NCBI RefSeq assembly: GCF_028435365.1
Contig: NZ_JAGTJJ010000018.1
Location: 124,001-188,000 of the forward strand
Reading direction: 5' to 3'
Origin: Polyangium jinanense
GTDB lineage: Bacteria; Myxococcota; Polyangia; Polyangiales; Polyangiaceae
DNA: 64,000 nt
This document shows positions 22,034 to 30,200 of this stretch, in pieces. Every line of letters begins with the position of its first letter. Within the stretch, counting starts at the first letter, position 1. Under the pieces are notes generated by a model, which saw only the letters and a list, made by a program, of their open reading frames with translations, made no database searches and was not told the origin of the DNA. A program made the translations under genes and the position numbers.

Positions 22034-22990
22034 ATGTTCGATCTCGCCTCGACGCTCCTCGCCGCGGCGGCGGGCCCGACGGGCGCGCGCGCCGCGCCGA
22101 CGCTCTTCGAGACGGCGACCAAGGCCCTCTTCCCCGTCGCCGCGTACCTCGCGCTCGCGCCCGTCCTCTGGTTCTTCTTCCGCGGCACCTGGCGCGAGCT
22201 CGACGTCGCGGCGCACGAGCACCAGCGAAAAACCCTCGCTTCGGGCTCGTACGATTATCGCCCCGCGGTGCTCTTCGTGACCACCGCGCTCGTGCTCACG
22301 CTCCAGGAATACTATGGCGGCCGTGATTTCTATGAAAATCACCTGAAGCCATTCCTGCGCGAGCTCGAAAAGCAGGGCGGATTCGGCGTCGATCTCCGCA
22401 AGTGGAACGAGCTCTACGGCTACGGCTGGTGGGCTTTTACTCGCGTGTTTGGTTACGTCGCGGTCCCGATGATCATCTGGAAGATCTGCTTCCGGAAGGA
22501 CAGCCTGCTCGACATGGGCTTACGGGTCCGCGGCTTCTTGAAGCACGCGTGGATCTACGGGCTTTGCCTTGCGGTCGTGGTCCCGGCGGTCGTGATCGTC
22601 TCGCGGGCCCCCGATTTCGGCACGTATTACCCGTTCTACAAGCAATGCTCCCGCTCGTGGTTCGACCTCGCGATGTGGGAGATGATGTATTTCGCGCAGT
22701 TCTTCGCGCTCGAGGTCTTCTTCCGGGGCTTCTGGCTCTCGGGCCTGCGCACGACGCTCGGCTCCGGGGCGATCTTCGCGATGTGCGTGCCATATTGCAT
22801 GATCCATTATGGCAAGCCTTACCTCGAAGCGGCCGGCGCCGTGGTCGCGGGCATTGCGCTCGGCTCGCTGGCGATGCGCACGAAGAGCATCTACTCGGGC
22901 TTCCTCGTGCACGTGACGGTGGCGCTGCTCATGGATTTGCTGGCGCTCTCCCACCGAAACGCGCTGCCCACGTCGCTCTGGGGGCCCTGA
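22034..22990 (+). CDS. CPBP-family intramembrane protease homologue
   Basis: A 318-aa polytopic protein with about eight hydrophobic segments. The C-terminal half carries the CAAX-protease/bacteriocin-processing signature: LEVFFRGFW (about 224-232) for motif 1, CMIHYGK for motif 2 and GFLVHVTVALLMD for motif 3. In most family members motif 1 has two glutamates (EExxxR); here the first is Leu. The family includes the myxosortases that process MYXO-CTERM proteins, two of which are encoded 5-9 kb downstream, but a functional link is only inferred. Likely co-transcribed with gltX. Confidence 0.75.
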   Translation: MFDLASTLLAAAAGPTGARAAPTLFETATKALFPVAAYLALAPVLWFFFRGTWRELDVAAHEHQRKTLASGSYDYRPAVLFVTTALVLTLQEYYGGRDFYENHLKPFLRELEKQGGFGVDLRKWNELYGYGWWAFTRVFGYVAVPMIIWKICFRKDSLLDMGLRVRGFLKHAWIYGLCLAVVVPAVVIVSRAPDFGTYYPFYKQCSRSWFDLAMWEMMYFAQFFALEVFFRGFWLSGLRTTLGSGAIFAMCVPYCMIHYGKPYLEAAGAVVAGIALGSLAMRTKSIYSGFLVHVTVALLMDLLALSHRNALPTSLWGP

Positions 22991-23066
22991 GCCCCGGCCC
23001 GCACGGTTCGCGGGAAGCTTCTGCCCACCTCGTCGGTTCGGCCCCTGATGCCGCCGCCCGATCGTG

Positions 23067-23075
23067 TGCTATCCT
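23067..23075 (+). promoter_or_regulatory. Start-proximal extended -10, lytic transglycosylase
   Basis: TGCTATCCT ends 8 nt before an in-frame TTG at 23084, suggesting that this TTG is the real start. Confidence 0.45.
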
Positions 23076-23083
23076 GGCCTCGC

Positions 23084-23770
23084 TTGGCCGCTTCTTCGTT
23101 CACCTCCGCCCGCTCTGTCCTCGGCCTCCTCGGCCTCGGGGCGGCGCTGCTCGTCGTTCCGGGCCACGCGCGCGCCGATATTTACACCTACACCGACGCG
23201 CAAGGAAACGTGCACGTCACGAGTCAGCCCGTCCAAGCTGGAAAATCGGGCGGAAAGATGGATCGGATCTCGAGCGGGGACGGCACGAAATCGCGCAAGA
23301 AGGCCGCCCAGCTTTTCACGGTGTCGATGCCGAGCGACCGGTCGCCGGAGCGTTTTGGACGGTACGACTCGTGGATCCGTGAAGGCGCGCGTCTTTATCG
23401 CCTCCCCGAGGAGCTGATTCGCGCGGTCATCAAGTGCGAGAGCGACTTCGATCCGCGCGCGGTCTCGCCCACGGGCGCGCAGGGCCTGATGCAGCTCATG
23501 CCGGCGACGGCGCTGCGAATGCAGGTGCGTGACGCCTTCGATCCTCGCGAAAACATCCTCGGCGGCTCGCGTTATCTGCGCGTGCTCGCGAACATGTTCA
23601 ACGGCGATCTCGAGCTTACGGTGGCGGGATACAATGCGGGCGAAAATGCCGTGATGAAGTACCAGGGCATCCCGCCGTACGAAGAGACGCAAGGGTACGT
23701 CGGGTGCGTGGTCGGCCATTACCGCAGCTTCAAGGCCCTCAACGGTGAGGGGCTCCGGTCGGCCCGCTAG
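23084..23770 (+). CDS. Secreted lytic transglycosylase (SLT) with DUF4124 N-terminus
   Basis: Cleaves peptidoglycan glycan strands in the periplasm. From the TTG start (228 aa) a clean signal peptide ends at HARA, followed by a DUF4124-like segment (DIYTYTDAQGNVHVTSQP) and the SLT domain with catalytic Glu in VIKCESDFDPRAVSPTGAQG, LMQLMPATA and AGYNAGENAV. The frame is also open from an ATG at 23048, but that version places residues before the signal peptide and covers the -10. A perfect 7-bp palindrome straddles its stop codon. Confidence 0.85.
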   Translation: MAASSFTSARSVLGLLGLGAALLVVPGHARADIYTYTDAQGNVHVTSQPVQAGKSGGKMDRISSGDGTKSRKKAAQLFTVSMPSDRSPERFGRYDSWIREGARLYRLPEELIRAVIKCESDFDPRAVSPTGAQGLMQLMPATALRMQVRDAFDPRENILGGSRYLRVLANMFNGDLELTVAGYNAGENAVMKYQGIPPYEETQGYVGCVVGHYRSFKALNGEGLRSAR

Positions 23771-23777
23771 GCGGGCC
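23761..23777 (+). terminator. Hairpin spanning the transglycosylase stop codon
   Basis: GGCCCGC-TAG-GCGGGCC, followed by TTCCTCT. A second hairpin, CCCCGC/GCGGGG, lies at 23797-23816. Probable termination region. Confidence 0.5.
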
Positions 23778-23883
23778 TTCCTCTGCCCCCCACACCCCCC
23801 GCCTGTTCAAGCGGGGAGCGGATGCAACGCAGCGCAGCAATCGGGAGGCATCACCCGTCCCTGGAGACCCCGGGGCCGCCCCT

Positions 23884-23892
23884 GTGCTAAGA
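23884..23892 (+). promoter_or_regulatory. Candidate extended -10 for kamA
   Basis: TGCTAAGAT matches the extended -10 seen elsewhere but would leave a leader of about 97 nt before kamA. A second -10-like TATATG lies at 23932-23937. I see no recognisable lysine riboswitch in the leader. Confidence 0.35.
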
Positions 23893-23934
23893 TCGGCCCT
23901 TCCTGCGGGTTGCACGGACGCCCGATTGTTCTAT

Positions 23935-24000
23935 ATGGCGCTCGTCAGCCGGGCGAGCCCGAGGGCCGCCGTCAATCACCCGCTTGGGGGCGAACCATGA
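23935..24000 (+). CDS. Possible 21-codon leader ORF overlapping kamA
   Basis: An ATG-initiated reading frame, MALVSRASPRAAVNHPLGGE plus Pro, ends with TGA overlapping the kamA ATG (ATGA). It has no obvious ribosome-binding site and only one lysine-unrelated composition, so it could be fortuitous. If translated it would couple kamA translation to leader translation. Confidence 0.2.
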   Translation: MALVSRASPRAAVNHPLGGEP

Positions 24001-25379
24001 CTGCCCAAAGCCTCGTCGAGCTCAGCAAACGCACCTACGAAATCGTCCCGCTCAAGCCCCCCGTCGATCCGGCGAGGCTCGAGTACAAGAACTTCAAGGA
24101 AGCGCCGGACTGGCGGAGGATTCCCGCCTATGCCGACGTCACCGAGGAGCAATTCCTCGATCACCGCTGGCAGTCGAAGAAATCGATCACCCGGCCCGAC
24201 AAGCTGCTCGAAGCCCTGCGTGATCTCGTCTCCGAGGACTTCATCAAGGACGCGACCGAGGGCTTTGCCCGCGCGCCGATGAGCGTGCGCGTCTCGCCGT
24301 ACCTGCTTTCACTCATCGACTGGAACGACCCCTATCGGGATCCGCTGCGCACCCAGTTCATCCCGCTGAAATCGCGCTTTTTGCCGGATCACCCGAAGCT
24401 CGGGCTCGACTCGCTGCACGAGCGCGCGGACGCGCCGGTCCCAGGGCTCACGCACCGCTACGCCGACAAGGCCCTCTTCCTCCCGCTCGATACCTGCCCG
24501 GTCTACTGCCGCTTCTGCACGCGCAGTTATGCGGTCGGCATCGACACCGAGGAGGTCGAGAAGACCCACTTCAAGGTCGACGAGGATCGCTGGCGGGCCG
24601 CGTACACGTACATCTCCTCGCGGCCCGAGCTCGAAGACATCGTGGTCTCGGGCGGCGACGCGTACAACCTGCGCCCCGAGCAGATTCGCTCGATTGGCGA
24701 GACGCTGCTCGGCATGTCGAACATCCGGCGCATCCGTCTCGCCACGAAGGGCCCAGCCGTGATGCCGCAGAAGATCCTGACGGACAACGAGTGGATCGAC
24801 GCGGTCACGTACATCGCCGACCTCGGCCGGAAGCTGCACAAGGAGGTCGCGGTCCACACGCACTTCAACAACCCGAACGAGATCACGGGCATCACGCGCG
24901 ACGCGATGCAGAAGCTCTTCGAGCGTGGGATCCGTGTGCGCAACCAGAGCGTGCTCATCCGCGGCGTGAACGACGATCCGGAGACGATGAAGCTCCTCGT
25001 CAAGCGCCTCGGCCACCTCAACGTGCAGCCCTATTACGTGTACGTGCACGACCTCGTGAAGGGCGCCGAGGACCTGCGCACGACCGTGGCCACAGGCGAG
25101 CTCATCGAGAAGCACGTGCGTGGATCGACCGCAGGCTTCAACACGCCGACCGTCGTCGTCGACGCCCCCGGCGGCGGCGGCAAGCGGGACGTGCACTCGT
25201 ACGAGTTCTACGATCGCACCACAGGCATCAGCATCTTCGAGGCCCCGAGCGTCAAGCCCGGCCAGAAGTACCTCTACTTCGATCCGATCGATCGCCTCCC
25301 GGACGAGGGCCGCGCCCGCTGGGCCGACCCTCGCGAGCATCAGGCGATGATCGACGAGGCGATGCGCGCGATTTCCTGA
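23997..25379 (+). CDS. kamA: Lysine 2,3-aminomutase
   Basis: Radical-SAM/PLP enzyme converting L-lysine to L-beta-lysine, the first step of the 3,5-diaminohexanoate lysine pathway. In the 460-aa product the 4Fe-4S motif is CPVYCRFC (C167, C171, C174), the PLP lysine lies in PGGGGKRDV (K396), and the N-terminal WRRIPAYADVTEEQFLDHRWQ-type region is typical. Beta-lysine may also serve secondary metabolism, but the presence of kdd in the window favours catabolism. A palindromic repeat element begins 10 bp after the stop and separates it from the convergent WYL regulator. Confidence 0.93.
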   Translation: MTAQSLVELSKRTYEIVPLKPPVDPARLEYKNFKEAPDWRRIPAYADVTEEQFLDHRWQSKKSITRPDKLLEALRDLVSEDFIKDATEGFARAPMSVRVSPYLLSLIDWNDPYRDPLRTQFIPLKSRFLPDHPKLGLDSLHERADAPVPGLTHRYADKALFLPLDTCPVYCRFCTRSYAVGIDTEEVEKTHFKVDEDRWRAAYTYISSRPELEDIVVSGGDAYNLRPEQIRSIGETLLGMSNIRRIRLATKGPAVMPQKILTDNEWIDAVTYIADLGRKLHKEVAVHTHFNNPNEITGITRDAMQKLFERGIRVRNQSVLIRGVNDDPETMKLLVKRLGHLNVQPYYVYVHDLVKGAEDLRTTVATGELIEKHVRGSTAGFNTPTVVVDAPGGGGKRDVHSYEFYDRTTGISIFEAPSVKPGQKYLYFDPIDRLPDEGRARWADPREHQAMIDEAMRAIS

Positions 25380-25389
25380 AGCCGCGTCG

Positions 25390-25695
25390 CTGGGGCTTCG
25401 CCCCAGGCCCGACCAGGGGCTGTCCGCCCCTGGACCCGGACCAGCCAGGGGCTGGACCCAGGGTCGATGAACTGCGCGATGCGCAGTTCATCGAACAGGT
25501 CGAGGCAAGACCAGCGACGACCCTGAAAGCCAAGACAGCCGCGCTGCCATTTCGACTGGCAACGCTGTTCCTGATCTTGCCACCGGCTCGTGGAAGAACC
25601 GCGCATCGCGCGGTTCTTCCAACTCGAGTCCAGGGCTTGCCCTGGTTCGGGTCGAGGGGCGAACAGCCCCCGCGGGGCCCGGGGCAGCGCCCCGG
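25390..25695. repeat. Multi-hairpin intergenic element, copy 1 (inverted)
   Basis: Fills almost the whole gap between convergent genes. Hairpins in order: 25390-25406 (CTGGGGC/GCCCCAG), 25413-25433, 25441-25455, 25464-25494 (TCGATGAACTGCGC/GCGCAGTTCATCGA), a roughly 95-nt core, 25591-25621 (TGGAAGAACCGCGC/GCGCGGTTCTTCCA), 25630-25645 (CCAGGGC/GCCCTGG), 25656-25670 and 25679-25695 (CCGGGGC/GCCCCGG). The reverse complement aligns along its full length with 61859-62188. No open reading frame in it looks real. Confidence 0.9.
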
Positions 25696-25704
25696 CTCCA
25701 CGCT

Positions 25705-26919
25705 TCACGACGAGCGGCTCTTCTTCACCTTTGGTCGATCCTCGGGATCGGCCTCGTAGTTCGCCACTGCTTGCTCGAGCTCTCGCTTCACGCGCGTCAC
25801 GAGATCGGCTGGCTCGAGCACGCGTGCTGTCTCGCCGAAGCCGAGGACCCACGACGTCAGCTCCGTCATGTCGCCGATGTCGAGCGAGAGCCGCACGCCC
25901 CCGCCTTGCAGCTCCTCGATCACCTGCGACGGGTGCACCTTTCGGGTCCGTACGAAGTCGGCGACCTTTGCGCTGAAGTCGATCACCACGTGCGTCGACG
26001 CGCCGCCCGACCAGATGCCGAACGTGCCCTGGAAGTAGTCTTCGACCCGGAAATCTGCGGGCAAATCGAAGCGCTCCGTCGTCGCGCACTCGGTGTCGCG
26101 CATGCGGTCGAGCAAGAACGTGCGGATCTCGCCGCGCCCGGCGTGCAGACCGACGCAGTAGATCGCGTCCTTGTAGAGCACCATCGCGTACGGGTGGATG
26201 ACGACCTTGTCTTCGCGCCCGTCCTTCGCGCGGCGATACCGGCACGAGAGCGGCCGCAGATCGGCGACTGCCTGGAAGAGATCGTCGAGCGCCTCCGTGT
26301 GTGCTGCGTAGTCCTTCGGCGCGAACGGCAGGTAGAGGAAGCGCTCTTCGAGACGCGCGTCGGCCACGCCTGCGTTTGGACCGCGGCCGGGGCGGCGCGC
26401 GACGCCGAGGAGCTGCTGCGCTGCGAGGTCGATCTCTTCGTAGAGCGTCGAGCCGCGCATCGGCTCGAACAGGCGCCGCGCGGCGAGCAGCGCGTAGGCC
26501 TGCGTCCGGCGGACCTCGACGCGCCGGGGCGCTTCGCCGGGGGCGAGACGCCAGAGACGCGTCCCGCCGGGCTTGCTCGTGGTCGAGACGAGGTCGAGAT
26601 CGCGCCGCACCTCCGCGAGGTAGCGGCGCATCGATCGCGGCGTCACGTCGAGCTCGCGGGCGAGCTCGTAGATCGTCAGGCCCTTTGGGTGCCGCTGCAA
26701 AAGCGCGCGCAGCGTGTCGAGGCGCCGGTGCTGCGTGAAGGGCCCCTTGGGCCGGCCGCGCGGGCGCGTGGATGACGCGGACGATGCGCCTTGCGGGCTC
26801 GCTTGCGGCGCTCTTGCTTCGGACGCTGCGGCGCGGCCTGCGCTGGCGAGCGAGGCGGGCGCGGCGCGGCGCGCGGAGGAGAGGGCATCGCGTCCAGTGC
26901 TCGAAGTGCTGGATCCCAC
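25705..26919 (-). CDS. WYL-domain transcriptional regulator
   Basis: About 404 aa. The N-terminal 50 residues are Ala/Ser-rich and end in an AT-hook-like PRGRPKGP. An HTH follows (QHRRLDTLRALLQRHPKGLTIYELARELDV), then the WYL ligand-sensing region (LSCRYRRAKDGREDKVVIHPYAMVLYKDAIYCVG) and a C-terminal WCX-type domain. WYL proteins bind nucleotides or DNA and regulate many systems, including defence islands, but none is adjacent here. The start is uncertain; I used GTG at 26919. It is divergent from the first MopE gene. Confidence 0.8.
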   Translation of the reverse strand: MGSSTSSTGRDALSSARRAAPASLASAGRAAASEARAPQASPQGASSASSTRPRGRPKGPFTQHRRLDTLRALLQRHPKGLTIYELARELDVTPRSMRRYLAEVRRDLDLVSTTSKPGGTRLWRLAPGEAPRRVEVRRTQAYALLAARRLFEPMRGSTLYEEIDLAAQQLLGVARRPGRGPNAGVADARLEERFLYLPFAPKDYAAHTEALDDLFQAVADLRPLSCRYRRAKDGREDKVVIHPYAMVLYKDAIYCVGLHAGRGEIRTFLLDRMRDTECATTERFDLPADFRVEDYFQGTFGIWSGGASTHVVIDFSAKVADFVRTRKVHPSQVIEELQGGGVRLSLDIGDMTELTSWVLGFGETARVLEPADLVTRVKRELEQAVANYEADPEDRPKVKKSRSS

Positions 26920-27264
26920 GGTATGAATCTTCGTGTATCGCAACGCGCGCCTGCGGGAAAGCGCGTTCGTGGCCGCGCCTGACGGGCTTCGCCTGCTCGG
27001 GCGTCTTTGGGCGCTCCTCCGGGTTCGTCCTGGTGCGCGGCTCGGGGATCGGGCCCGGGGGCGCGCGTGTCCACGTCGAATGCTTGACTGCCTGCGCGAC
27101 CGTGCGCGGCGGCCTTCTTCTGAAATTGGGAACATCGCGCCTTGCTGGATCGCGCGCATGCGTGCGACCATGGAGCGTTGGCGCGCGTGCGTGCTCTGCA
27201 GCTCCTCCGCGACCCCGGGGGAGATGCGGGACCCGCCTGACCGGGCCAGCGGGGACAGGACACG
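26920..27264. other. Divergent intergenic region, WYL regulator / MopE gene 1
   Basis: 345 bp between two divergent start codons. No gene, terminator or convincing -35/-10 pair is visible. It is GC-rich with several short G/C palindromes, and must hold both promoters. Confidence 0.5.
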
Positions 27265-30200
27265 ATGTTCACCAGGGTTCGTACACTTCTTGGGCAGCGC
27301 TCGGTACAGGGGAAGGTCGGGGCGATCGTCGGCCTCGCCGCCACGCTCGCCGCCGTGCGCCCGGCGCTCGCGGAGCCGGCGGCGTGTTTGTCCTTCGATC
27401 CTGCGGCGTGGCCGGCGCCGTCGAAGCCCTACTTCATGGTGATGTTCGACACCTCGGGTTCGATGACGGACCCGGTCGGGTCGAACAATTCGTGCGGCTA
27501 CGTGAATGATCGCCTCGGTCATGGTCGCTGCGCGATAAAAAATACCTTCCAGGCGTTCGCGGGGCAGGCGAATTTCGGGCTCGCGACCTTCGCCAAGGTC
27601 CAAAAGGGCTGCGACGCCGCGTGTACGCCTGCGCTCTGCCTTCACAGCGACTTCCCCGGCAACGCGGACAAAGCGGGCTGCGGCCCGGAGCCCGGGACGT
27701 GCGGCAGCCCGCCCGTGGCCCAGCCGAACTCCGGCTGCCGCGACGGCGCGAACATCGTCGTCCCGCTGCTCATCGACAACTATTACAGCCCGCCGCCGAA
27801 CCCCTCGAACATCGGCGAGCTCCTCAAGTGGGTCGACAACGACTGCTCGGATCAGAAGGAGCTCTTTGCGCAGGGCAACACGCCGCTGAACGGCATGCTG
27901 CGCAGCGCCTACCGGTACTTCTCCGAGGGCTGGGCGAGCCCCGTGGTCGCGGGCCTCGTGCACCCCTCGCCGCTCGGGACTCTCGCGCAGGGTGAGCGGC
28001 CCTGTCGCTCGGTCAACGTCATCCTCGTGACCGACGGCGGCGAGAACTGCGACACCGTCGACGACGCGAAGGACGCCGCGGCGGATCTGCTCACAGGCTT
28101 CACGAAGAGCGGCATTACCTGGAGCATCAAGACGCACGTCATCGACTTCGGCCAGGTCGGCTCGCAAGCCGACCAGATCGCGGCCTCCGGCGGCACGGGC
28201 GCGGCGCAGGACGCGGCGAACGAGGCCTCGCTCAGCCTGGCCTTCGCGAACATCATCGCCGGCGCGATCAAGCCCGAGAGCTGCAACAACGCCGACGACA
28301 ACTGCAACGGCTGCACCGACGAGGGCTTCGTCCACTACTGCAACAAGGGACAGACGTGCTGCGCCTGGTCCACGCCGGCCCAGCGCGCGACCTGCCTCAC
28401 GAACTACAAGGCCACGATCTCCACGGCCGATCCCGACGGCGATCTCACGCTGCTCCCCTGTACGACGGCGGCCCAGCAGCAGGATCCGGCGAACTGGCTC
28501 TGCTTCAACCCGAAGGAGACCTGCGACAACGTCGACAACAACTGCGATCCCGAGACTACGATCGACGGCGACCCGCAGAACACGGTCGACGAAGGCGTCT
28601 TCAAGTGCGGCAACCCCTTGCACTGCCCCACCACCGAGACGTGCAACGGCCAGGACGACGACTGCGACGGCCTCACCGACGAGGGCCTCGGCGCCTCCTG
28701 CACGTGCAAGCCCTCGCCCGAGGTCTGCGACGGCTGCGACAACGACTGTGACGGCGTCGCGGACAACGGCATCCCCGCGATCCCCTGCGGCCTCACGACC
28801 CCCCTGAACTGCGCGGGCACGCTCTCGTGCAAGCCGCCGCAGAACGTGCCCATCGGGACGTGCGCCCCGAGCGGCGGGTACAACACCTGCCAGAACAACC
28901 CGATGACCGAGACGTGCGACGGCGTCGACAACGACTGCGACGGCACGATCGACGACGGCGTCGCGGCGACCGAGTGCGTGCCCGTGGGCACACCGTCGAA
29001 CCTGAACTACGGCCCGAACAGCCAGTGCAAGAAGGGCACGCAGCCCTGTGGATCGAGCGTCTGCGCGGGCTTCGTGGGGCCGAGCGCCGAGCTCTGCGAC
29101 GGCATCGACAACGACTGCGACGGAACCGTCGACGAGAGCCCCTTCGGCGTCGGCACGCCGTGCGGCGTGAATCAGCCGCCGTGCACGACGGGCCTGACGG
29201 CCTGCGTCAACGGCGCGCTCGTCTGCCAGGGCGGAACGCAGCCCCAGGCCGAGGTCTGCGACGGCGCGGACAACGATTGCGACGGCACGATCGACGAGAC
29301 GCCGCTCGCGGACGCGCCGGCCGCCGGCATGAACGGATGCTGGACGAACCCCGGCAACTGCTGCACGTTCGGGAACCTGCAATGGTGCCCGCCGCCGGGC
29401 GGTTCCTGCAATGGCACGGGCATGCTCACGGCGCCCTGCAACACCGGCAAGCTCGTCTGCCAGGGCCTGCAGAAGTGGGTGTGCGCGACGCCGAAGGCCC
29501 CCGAGCCCGAGGCGTGCGACGGCCTCGACAACGATTGCAATGGCGTGGTCGACGACGGGAACATCGCCCAGGTTGGCGAGCCCTGCGGGAGCGACACGGG
29601 CGAATGCCAGATCGGCGCGCTCGCGTGCAGCGCCGGCGTGCTCGATTGCATGGGTGACATCGGCCCCACGAAGGAGCTCTGCGACGGCAAGGACAACGAC
29701 TGCGACGGCACGATCGACAACGGTATCGTGGCCGGCGAAGTGTGCACCGTCATGTACGACAAGACGCTTTACCCCGGCGATCGCAGCGCGGCGCCGTGCC
29801 AGCCGGGCGTCTTGCAATGCGACGGGCAGGGCGGCGGGAGCTGCGCGGGCGGCATCGGCCCCTCGCCCGAGGTCTGCGACGGCCTCGACAACGATTGCGA
29901 CGGCAAGGTCGACGAGAGCGGCCCCGCGCCGGATGGCATCGACGGCTCGGCGAACCCCGCCCCGCCGCCGGCCGTGAACATCGGCGATCCTTGCGGCCTC
30001 AACGTCGGCGTCTGCGCCGAGGGCACGTATGGCTGCGTCAATGGCCAGCTCACGTGCATCGGCGGCATGGAGGCCACGAACGAGGCCTGCGATTGCCTCG
30101 ACAACGACTGCGACGGCACGACCGACGAGCAGGATCCGGGCAAGCCGAAGGTCTGCAGCACGGGCAAGGAGTGCGTGAAGAGCGGCAATTCGTGCGCGTG

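Noticed and set aside
23893..23996. Lysine riboswitch in the kamA leader
   Set aside because: The leader is short and I could not find the conserved L-box helices or a kink-turn/loop E pattern.
25380..25704. Small ORFs inside the multi-hairpin element, such as frames reading ELRIAQFFQ-type peptides
   Set aside because: The peptides arise from the palindromic stems and are read on both strands; there is no ribosome-binding site or conserved protein length between copies.
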